Positions 1 through 5,755 of a stretch of DNA of 8,935 nucleotides are shown in pieces (positions within the stretch are counted from its first letter, which is position 1; each line of letters starts with the position of its first letter). The stretch spans positions 1 to 8,935 of the forward strand of contig JAEXBK010000075.1 in NCBI GenBank assembly GCA_023394035.1. Reading direction: 5' to 3'. The position numbers and the translations under genes were made by a program. The notes below the pieces were generated by a model. It searched no databases and had not been told where the DNA came from. It saw only the letters and a program-made list of their open reading frames with translations. This DNA comes from Bacillota bacterium (lineage in GTDB: Bacteria > Bacillota > Clostridia > Peptostreptococcales > Anaerovoracaceae).

Positions 1-405
1 CGACTTTTCTTTTGCGGTTGCCGCTGGATTATCTTTAACATTTCAATCCACGCGCCCGTGAAGGGCGCGACCCAATGCTATTCAATATAGGCGTCCATTT
101 GTCTATATTTCAATCCACGCGCCCGTGAAGGGCGCGACTCATAATGGCGATACATTCTGCTTACGCCCCACCCATTTCAATCCACGCGCCCGTGAAGGGC
201 GCGACCCAACCTGGGAATTATGATTGTCAATGAACCACGCATTTCAATCCACGCGCCCGTGAAGGGCGCGACTAGGCTTCTCTGTGACGGATCCTCAAGG
301 TCGAGGTATTTCAATCCACGCGCCCGTGAAGGGCGCGACTTCGCTTCATTTTATATGGTTCTGTATCGATTGTATTTCAATCCACGCGCCCGTGAAGGGC
401 GCGAC
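1..405 (-). CRISPR. Type I-C CRISPR array (six full repeats, truncated at left edge)
   Basis: Six identical 32-bp repeats lie at 40-71, 107-138, 174-205, 241-272, 308-339 and 374-405, and bases 1-4 (CGAC) are the end of a seventh. Spacers are 5-39, 72-106, 139-173, 206-240, 273-307 (35 bp each) and 340-373 (34 bp). Read on the minus strand, the repeat starts GTCGCGCCC and ends TGGATTGAAAT. It contains a 7-bp stem, CGCGCCC/GGGCGCG, around a TTCAC loop, followed by 11 nt. That is the I-C repeat design cut by Cas5c at the 3' base of the stem to give an 11-nt 5' handle. Transcription is inferred to run leftwards from the leader at 406-552, so 340-373 is the newest spacer. The array continues beyond position 1. 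No repeat is degenerate in the visible part. Spacer origins cannot be told from this sequence. Confidence 0.98.
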
Positions 406-552
406 TGCCAAATATTGTGGAATTGCTATTTAATACCACTACATAGCAGCTAATATATTTTAAGCTATCATACGTTTATACTTTTATGTATGATATAAAC
501 TGATATTTCAGAGCGAATCTTCGCTGTTTTTGATGTGTGTAGAAGGTTCGCG
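406..552 (-). promoter_or_regulatory. CRISPR leader between cas1 and the first repeat
   Basis: A 147-bp AT-rich stretch without a credible ORF separates the cas1 stop codon from the leader-proximal repeat. Its position and composition fit a leader, which would carry the pre-crRNA promoter and the docking sequence for spacer integration. It contains interleaved inverted repeats (TATCATAC at 466-473 with GTATGATA at 488-495; GTTTATA at 474-480 with TATAAAC at 494-500) and a small GC-containing hairpin at 512-525. No convincing -35/-10 pair for the array was found, so read-through from the cas operon could also contribute. In most I-C loci cas2 sits in this gap; here there is no trace of it. Confidence 0.75.
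512..531 (+). terminator. Possible small intrinsic terminator, plus strand
   Basis: AGCGAA (512-517) and TTCGCT (520-525) form a 6-bp stem with a 2-nt gap, followed by GTTTTTT-like sequence (T527-T531) on the plus strand. The very short loop argues for a weaker structure with part of the stem opened. If real, it would stop antisense transcripts coming out of the array before they enter cas1. It does not have a T-run on the minus strand, so it should not terminate the cas operon. Confidence 0.3.
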
Positions 553-1581
553 CTAATGCAGGAAGAAAGGCGGATAAATCTCCAAATCCCCCCTTATCGT
601 GCGCGCAAGCAGCATTGCCTGTACGTAGGGAATTAATCCTATCTCGACACGTTCTTCAAGAAACGGGTGAGTTATAGTTTCATGGCATCTGCTCTGCCAT
701 ATTGTTAAAAATTTTTTCATACCGGTTTCTGTAAATAAAACTGCATCGTTTTCTTTGATGTGAAAATCGGAAGCATTTATCTGTCCTAAATTGATTGATG
801 ACAATACGAGTCTGTCAGCCATATAAGCTCTCAATTCCTCCATCATATCAAGCGCCAGTCCGGCTCTTCCAGGTCTGTCTCTGTGAAAAAATCCTACATA
901 AGGATCAAGACCTACTGTTTTAAGAGCATTCTCGACAAGAATCCTTACAAGCGAGTATGTAAATGAAAGCATCGCATTTACCGGATCAAGCGGTGGTCTT
1001 CTGTTTCTTGAATTGAATTTGAATTCATTTTTGTTTTTCAAAATCATTGCATCAAATACCGAAAAATAACTATGCGATATGTCGCCTTCCACGCCAAGCA
1101 ATTCTTCAGGACTCTTCGTGTCTTTAATCTTGCTCTTTGATGCCTTCATTTTTTCGAGCGCGATTCTCATCTTCTCATTATCACCAACGCGATTCTCTCT
1201 TAGTGCTCTTTGAATGACTTTAACGGAGTTGTACAGCTTTGCATTTATAAAGTTTTTTGCAAACATAAAAGCCCGCTCCTCATCATCCGCTATTCTGAAT
1301 TGCTCCCGTCGCAGAAAAACGTTGCCAGATATATTACCGTCAAGTCTTCCTCGCAATTTGCCCGAGCGTGTCATAAAGCTTACCGATACATTATGCTCAT
1401 CACACAGTGCCATTAAAGCCGGACTCATTCCCGTATAGTTAAAACAAATGATATTTTCATAGTTTTGTATAGGGGAACGGTGTAATACCTCTTCATCACT
1501 TCGTATAACGATGTTTAGACCGTCTCTACCCAGATATACGTCAGGATTGGTTATGTATAAAGTATTTAAAAGTTTTCTCAT
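553..1581 (-). CDS. cas1: Cas1 integrase, type I-C
   Basis: Cas1 is the metal-dependent integrase that, with Cas2, inserts prespacers at the leader end of the array. The 342-residue protein has the family's usual size. Metal ligands visible by motif are Glu165 (GVEGDISHSYF), His233 (GFFHRDRPGRAG) and the Asp245/Glu248 pair in LALDMMEEL. The N-terminus MRKLLNTLYITNP is typical of I-C Cas1. The start is set at 1581, where ATG overlaps the cas4 stop by 4 nt (ATGA) and GGAGGGG lies just upstream at 1584-1590; the frame stays open to 1650 but that extension runs into cas4 and matches no family N-terminus. It is the last gene of the operon, and the leader and array follow directly. Cas2 is not downstream as it normally would be. 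Confidence 0.97.
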   Translation of the reverse strand: MRKLLNTLYITNPDVYLGRDGLNIVIRSDEEVLHRSPIQNYENIICFNYTGMSPALMALCDEHNVSVSFMTRSGKLRGRLDGNISGNVFLRREQFRIADDEERAFMFAKNFINAKLYNSVKVIQRALRENRVGDNEKMRIALEKMKASKSKIKDTKSPEELLGVEGDISHSYFSVFDAMILKNKNEFKFNSRNRRPPLDPVNAMLSFTYSLVRILVENALKTVGLDPYVGFFHRDRPGRAGLALDMMEELRAYMADRLVLSSINLGQINASDFHIKENDAVLFTETGMKKFLTIWQSRCHETITHPFLEERVEIGLIPYVQAMLLARTIRGDLEIYPPFFLH

Positions 1582-2219
1582 ATCCCCTCCATATGTTTTT
1601 CTATATAGTTTATGACGCTGCGTTTTCTCCCCGTCAGTCTCGGCATACACTTTTCCCTAAGCGAGCATCGTCTGCATTTCTGTGAAAACTCCGACTTAGG
1701 CGTTATGTGCAGTTTATACAGCCGATTCATCTCTAAGGCAGTTTCAATAACTTTATTCTTCAATTCTTCGGTAAATTCAACCTCCATACGACTATTATTC
1801 CCCTTGTAATAGATATATCCTTTATCTATTCGCGTATGAAACATTTCCTCCAGACTCATCGCCTGTGCAGCAAGCTGACTTACGTCGCTAATATTGCGTT
1901 TCGGCTTTCCCTTCTTATATTCGACAACATTGATCTTCCATAACCCGTCATAATTTCTTACAGGTATCCCCATTTCGGATTTTATAAATTCGACGGCATC
2001 GCACCTTCCAATAAACCCGAGCTTCCGTGATATTATCGGCATCGCTCGAACAATTATTTTCCCTTTTCGCTTTTCTTCATAATATGGATCGTCAACTCGT
2101 TCGTGAATAAAGTGCCCCAGCATTGTATCACCATTTTCTGCCCATTCGGATTCTATGTAAATCAAAGCCCATTGTCTCTTGCAGAATATAAAATGTTGTA
2201 TACCGTTAAGTTCCAACAT
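1578..2219 (-). CDS. cas4: Cas4 nuclease, type I-C (prespacer processing)
   Basis: Cas4 is an iron-sulphur RecB-family nuclease that trims prespacers and helps select PAM-flanked ones with the correct orientation, acting with Cas1-Cas2. The 213-residue protein shows the four cluster cysteines: Cys13 (FIFCKRQWAL) and Cys182, Cys185 and Cys191 near the C-terminus (CRRCSLREKC). The RecB nuclease core is present: His39, Asp74 (GRCDAVEF), Glu100 and Lys102 (VVEYKKGKP), and the QxxxY-like helix around Gln115/Gln119. The ATG lies only 2 nt after the cas7 stop, and I see no clear Shine-Dalgarno sequence before it, so translation is probably coupled to cas7. The stop overlaps the cas1 start (ATGA), which suggests tight co-expression with cas1. 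Confidence 0.97.
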   Translation of the reverse strand: MLELNGIQHFIFCKRQWALIYIESEWAENGDTMLGHFIHERVDDPYYEEKRKGKIIVRAMPIISRKLGFIGRCDAVEFIKSEMGIPVRNYDGLWKINVVEYKKGKPKRNISDVSQLAAQAMSLEEMFHTRIDKGYIYYKGNNSRMEVEFTEELKNKVIETALEMNRLYKLHITPKSEFSQKCRRCSLREKCMPRLTGRKRSVINYIEKHMEGI

Positions 2220-2221
2220 AT

Positions 2222-3067
2222 CTATATCGAATATATGCTGACATCAATGTTTGGAAGCTCATCATAAACAATCGAATAATCCTCCGCAGATTTTGCTTCT
2301 TCTATACCTTCCTTCAGCTTCACTTTTACAGATCTGTGTACTTTTACTGTAGGATATTGTCCAAGCTTGCTATCATGCTTAAACCAATACACTCTTTCTA
2401 CCAAAATCGATCCCTCAGGTCTTGCTGCTGAAGAGTCATTTTCAAATAAATTTATCAGCGCTTTATGTATTTTTTCGGCATCACCATCACTGAATCCGGT
2501 TTTTTCGGCAAGCTGCGGATTAATACTGCCCTTAATAACATACATTCCAAATTTTGTTCTGTATTTCATTCCCATAGTATCGGAAGTTTTCTTCTCCCCC
2601 GGTTCTGAATTAACACTTTTAGTAATCTGTATATCTTCAATTTCTATAGGATCCACGCTAAATGCAGGATGCACGGATACCGGACCTCTGACACCGACTG
2701 ATACCTCAGGGGAACTGTTTGATTTCTTAAAGGCAAATACCTGGCCAAAGCTCCTTACATCAATAAATTTTTTGCACGCTATGGCGGCATACTCATCGTT
2801 CGAAAGCTTTTTTCCGCCACCGATTTCTTCTTTCGCTCTTTCACTTAGAGATTTGTATCCGTCATCCGCCCTTTCATTCGACTGCACAAAGATTCTCTCC
2901 CCTTGATCCTGAAGGGCATTTCTAAGTTTGCGTTTTATTGCAACGTCCGATATTTCCCCATATCCATCGCTTGTTTCGCGAGGTCTGTTTCCATTTAGCG
3001 GATCTCCGTTCGGGTTCGCATTGCTAACAGATATAACAGCCACAAAATCATACTTATTACTCAGCAT
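2222..3067 (-). CDS. cas7: Cas7c (Csd2), Cascade backbone subunit
   Basis: Csd2 polymerises along the crRNA spacer to form the helical backbone of I-C Cascade. The 281-residue protein has the usual length and the conserved N-terminal motif SVSNANPNGDPLNGNRPR (residues 13-30), followed by DVAIKRKLRN (41-50). Further family landmarks are VRSFGQVFAF (104-113), GVRGPVSVHPAFSVDPI (125-141) and MGMKYRTKFGMY (165-176), where the RNA-binding palm and thumb are built. The ATG is 12 nt after the cas8c stop, with GGAGG at 3076-3080 spaced 8 nt from it; this site overlaps the cas8c stop codon. A strong own ribosome binding site suits a subunit needed in several copies per complex. Confidence 0.97.
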   Translation of the reverse strand: MLSNKYDFVAVISVSNANPNGDPLNGNRPRETSDGYGEISDVAIKRKLRNALQDQGERIFVQSNERADDGYKSLSERAKEEIGGGKKLSNDEYAAIACKKFIDVRSFGQVFAFKKSNSSPEVSVGVRGPVSVHPAFSVDPIEIEDIQITKSVNSEPGEKKTSDTMGMKYRTKFGMYVIKGSINPQLAEKTGFSDGDAEKIHKALINLFENDSSAARPEGSILVERVYWFKHDSKLGQYPTVKVHRSVKVKLKEGIEEAKSAEDYSIVYDELPNIDVSIYSI

Positions 3068-3079
3068 TTTATTTCCCTC

Positions 3080-3496
3080 CTATAATTCCTCTTCCGTTTT
3101 ATTTTGACTGAACTGCAATTCTTTCTTTTGCTGATAATATCCAAGTAAGAAGCTCGGTTCCAGCGCTTTTTTACTCTTAAAATCATCATATTCAAACATA
3201 TTGCAAATCTCGCCTATTAAGCTTCTGTAATATGATTGTTGTTTTGCCGGTAAAATCGTCCAATACGGGTTGAGTTTTGCATTGATATTTACCCATGTAC
3301 CGGCCGGTCTTTTTGCGAATATGTTCATGTACCGCTTGGCGGCAGTCAATCTTTTTCCTGAGTCATGATAACCGACCGCCGATTCGTCACCTTCGCGATT
3401 TTGCCTATAAAGTGCGACTTCCTCCACACGGTCGGCAACAGCAAGCAATCGCCCGAAGAGATATGACCGCTCAGTATTCTTTTTATCTAAAGCCAT
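3080..3496 (-). CDS. cas11c: Cas11c small subunit from an internal start within cas8c
   Basis: An in-frame ATG at codon 508 of cas8c (protein start MALDKKNTERSYLFGRLLAV) would give a 138-residue helical protein. It is preceded by an outstanding internal Shine-Dalgarno stretch, GGAGGAAGGA at 3504-3513, with the AAGGA core 7 nt from the ATG. In type I-C and some other type I systems the small subunit is known to be made by internal translation of the large-subunit gene, and Desulfovibrio vulgaris Cas11c starts at the equivalent place, just before the GRLxAV helix. Two or more copies would line the inner face of Cascade and hold the displaced DNA strand. The call rests on the site in the sequence plus family knowledge; expression is inferred. 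Confidence 0.85.
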   Translation of the reverse strand: MALDKKNTERSYLFGRLLAVADRVEEVALYRQNREGDESAVGYHDSGKRLTAAKRYMNIFAKRPAGTWVNINAKLNPYWTILPAKQQSYYRSLIGEICNMFEYDDFKSKKALEPSFLLGYYQQKKELQFSQNKTEEEL

Positions 3497-5017
3497 ATAG
3501 TTTTCCTTCCTCCCTCTATCTAAATAATATTTTTTAATTAAGCTGCATGCTGTCCGTAAGCACTCCAACCAATTATATTCCTCTTTTTTTGCCGACGGAT
3601 TGATTGCATTCCTATATGCACACTTCATAAACTCACTTGGCAGTCTGCTGCCCTCAACAATACAGCAAAGTATTCTTCTAAGCTGTGCATTTATAAATTT
3701 ATTTTTCTCGTTTATTACAAGTCGCCCGTCTTGCTCATGACCAAAAGCTGCAATACAGATCTCATATGGAGACGGAGCGCCGAATAGTAGCTTTGCTTTT
3801 TCAGATTGTTTTCTTTTGTACCAACGATCCCAGCTCAAGTCCGAATGCCACTTTGTAAGCTTTTCAATATAGTCATCAAGCTCAAAGGTTTTAAAATACT
3901 GAACCGCCATGCGACCCGGTGATGCGGCATCTATAATCATCAAATTAACTGTCACCGGCACTTCTAAATCGGAATAATATCCGGACAACGCCGTCGATAA
4001 ATTCTTTGCGAAGTCATCCGCCGTGTCTGCCGTCGCGACCGTCAGTGCTCTACTTTCAGAAGCAGTATTCAACCAGGAAAAAGTATCCTCGGAAAGATTT
4101 ATCACATCTGTTCCGTCTGCCCAAACAATTACCGTAAGTCCGTTTCTTTTATATGCGTTCCGATTTATTAAATATCGCAATGCACTATGGGCTTTCTCCG
4201 AAACCTCATATCTTACGTTTAGTGCCTCATGCGGAGTATCAAATCTCCCTCTAAAAGTGAAATTAGCCGAATCGTTTGAAGATATCAGCTTTGCGCCGTC
4301 ACCCGGAAACCTTATATATTTCCCATGCAGTTCGGACATATATCCCGCCTTTCCCGTAACATAGCAAAACGACTCGTGGATTTGAGCGGAATGTCTTGAG
4401 AGATAATAATGCGAATACGATTTCAATAACGCGCTATCTTGCCACAGTTTCTTGCGTTCACCGTTATGCTGAATAGCAAATCGTATAAAAAATTTATCAG
4501 GCGAAATAGAGTTATGTTTTTTTCCCACATCTATGGTGTTTTCCTTATTAAGTTTTATTATTTTCGAATCTATCAAATCTTTAACAAGAGTTTCTTTTCT
4601 CAGATATTCGTACACAGCTTTTACACTTGCGTTTGAAAATTCTGATTCCGCCCATAAACGAAGAGCTTCAAGATATGGAACAAAATTGCTGTTGCGGATG
4701 TTATCATTTTTTTTATCCTTTGCAAAGAAATTTTGAAAATCACCTGCCACATACGTTATATTGTCAAATAATCCATGGGCTTCGGGTTTCGCAGTCCTTG
4801 ATGCTGATTTTTCAGTACACGGTGTATTTGTCTTCGCATCTTCCTTTTCAACAAAATCAGCTCTTGCAAAACTTCCGTCCATATTCAGAGTCACCTCTAC
4901 CTGTGCATTTTGCATAATAACGGCAGGCGGAAGCAATCCCGTGACACTTCCCTCTATTCTCTCACCTTCTTGCTCTAAGTAATTATAAGAGTTATACAGC
5001 GTCTCTATCCATCCCAT
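3080..5017 (-). CDS. cas8c: Cas8c (Csd1), Cascade large subunit
   Basis: Cas8c recognises the PAM, opens target DNA and recruits Cas3. The 645-residue protein belongs to the Csd1 family by its N-terminus (MGWIETLYNSYNYLEQEG), its position between cas5c and cas7, and a C-terminal helical region with YLFGRLLAVADRVEE (residues about 516-530). It is somewhat long for the family (about 570-620 as I recall). A Lys/Asp-rich, probably flexible segment lies near residues 56-82. The ATG immediately follows the cas5c stop (TAG-ATG), with GGAGGGG at 5026-5032 spaced 8 nt. The last 138 codons also carry an internal start for Cas11c, so this gene should yield two proteins. No signal peptide or membrane segment is apparent; it is cytoplasmic. 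Confidence 0.96.
   Translation of the reverse strand: MGWIETLYNSYNYLEQEGERIEGSVTGLLPPAVIMQNAQVEVTLNMDGSFARADFVEKEDAKTNTPCTEKSASRTAKPEAHGLFDNITYVAGDFQNFFAKDKKNDNIRNSNFVPYLEALRLWAESEFSNASVKAVYEYLRKETLVKDLIDSKIIKLNKENTIDVGKKHNSISPDKFFIRFAIQHNGERKKLWQDSALLKSYSHYYLSRHSAQIHESFCYVTGKAGYMSELHGKYIRFPGDGAKLISSNDSANFTFRGRFDTPHEALNVRYEVSEKAHSALRYLINRNAYKRNGLTVIVWADGTDVINLSEDTFSWLNTASESRALTVATADTADDFAKNLSTALSGYYSDLEVPVTVNLMIIDAASPGRMAVQYFKTFELDDYIEKLTKWHSDLSWDRWYKRKQSEKAKLLFGAPSPYEICIAAFGHEQDGRLVINEKNKFINAQLRRILCCIVEGSRLPSEFMKCAYRNAINPSAKKEEYNWLECLRTACSLIKKYYLDRGRKENYMALDKKNTERSYLFGRLLAVADRVEEVALYRQNREGDESAVGYHDSGKRLTAAKRYMNIFAKRPAGTWVNINAKLNPYWTILPAKQQSYYRSLIGEICNMFEYDDFKSKKALEPSFLLGYYQQKKELQFSQNKTEEEL
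3504..3513 (-). promoter_or_regulatory. Internal ribosome binding site for cas11c
   Basis: Read on the minus strand this is GGAGGAAGGA, 7 nt before the ATG at 3496. It lies inside the cas8c coding sequence, encoding part of the LDRGRKENYM segment, and is stronger than several of the sites that serve the full-length genes. It decides the Cas11c start. Confidence 0.82.
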
Positions 5018-5755
5018 CTACTCAGCCCCTCCCGACATCTCAAAATTTTTCCCTGCGATAAATCGCTTAGGTTCCTTCTTGTATATTTCACGCCTGAATT
5101 TAAGGTCTTTTGCCTGTGGAAATATTATTATACCGTTCTCCATTACAGGATACCAAAAAGTCGCGCTCAATTTTCCGTAGCTCTTGTCATCAAAGGCTTC
5201 GTCCGGATATATAAAGCTGTGAAACATAAAACCGAAGTTTGTTTGTATATCATTTCCGTTTACATTGTCATATGCTCCTGGAACCTCTCCAAATTTACAT
5301 GGTTCCACATACCCCTGACACTCTCTCGTTCCTAAAAAAATATCACGTCTCCCCCCTTTAAGCAGCGAGCGATTTGCTATTTCGATATGCTTATTGTAGT
5401 TCCGGTCTCCTGCAAGATCTTCACGGTTGTCATTCCATACAAATTCGGTCTCGACTTCATAACAAACGTCTTTGAGATATGTGTAGTATGCCAACTCATT
5501 TGAACTTGCATCATTATATTTTATAGGTCTTATTCCGGAAGTTTCAAGCCTTATCGGGTTTACAACACGAAGCTTTTCTATTTTCCATATAAATGTGGGC
5601 TTCCAATATATACTTTCCGCTATACCTTTAAGTGCCTGGTATGTAGGAATGAGGTAAGTGCTTTTTTCTCCTCCTATTCTCGTCACGGGATCGGAAAAAA
5701 GCGCTCTCTTACCGAAAACTCTAAAAGATATGTGCCGATTTGCTGTTTTTTGCAT
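5018..5755 (-). CDS. cas5c: Cas5c (Cas5d) pre-crRNA endoribonuclease and Cascade subunit
   Basis: In type I-C, which lacks Cas6, Cas5c cuts pre-crRNA 3' of the repeat hairpin and stays bound to the 11-nt 5' handle at the foot of Cascade. Numbered from 5755 the protein has 245 residues and strongly resembles Bacillus halodurans Cas5d as I recall it: IGGEKSTYLIPTYQALKGIA, ESIYWKP and GGRRDIFLG all correspond. The catalytic triad Tyr46/Lys116/His117 of that enzyme maps to Tyr50, Lys122 and His123 here (NYNKHIEIANRS), so the ribonuclease should be active. The start at 5755 (MQKTANRHISFRVFG) has AAGGTG at 5762-5767 spaced 6 nt and overlaps the end of cas3 by 35 nt. An alternative ATG at 5785 with AAGGA upstream would add ten residues and cannot be excluded. 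Confidence 0.96.
   Translation of the reverse strand: MQKTANRHISFRVFGKRALFSDPVTRIGGEKSTYLIPTYQALKGIAESIYWKPTFIWKIEKLRVVNPIRLETSGIRPIKYNDASSNELAYYTYLKDVCYEVETEFVWNDNREDLAGDRNYNKHIEIANRSLLKGGRRDIFLGTRECQGYVEPCKFGEVPGAYDNVNGNDIQTNFGFMFHSFIYPDEAFDDKSYGKLSATFWYPVMENGIIIFPQAKDLKFRREIYKKEPKRFIAGKNFEMSGGAE

Noticed and set aside
220..453. Plus-strand 77-codon open frame over the array
   Set aside because: Its protein repeats the translated CRISPR repeat (FNPRAREGRD); it is an artefact of the array.
1582..1650. N-terminal extension of Cas1 by 23 codons
   Set aside because: It lies within cas4; the ATG at 1581 with ATGA overlap and GGAGGGG fits the family start.
2367..2906. Plus-strand 179-codon open frame
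   Set aside because: It is antisense to cas7 and has no recognisable domain; a composition shadow of a well-supported gene.
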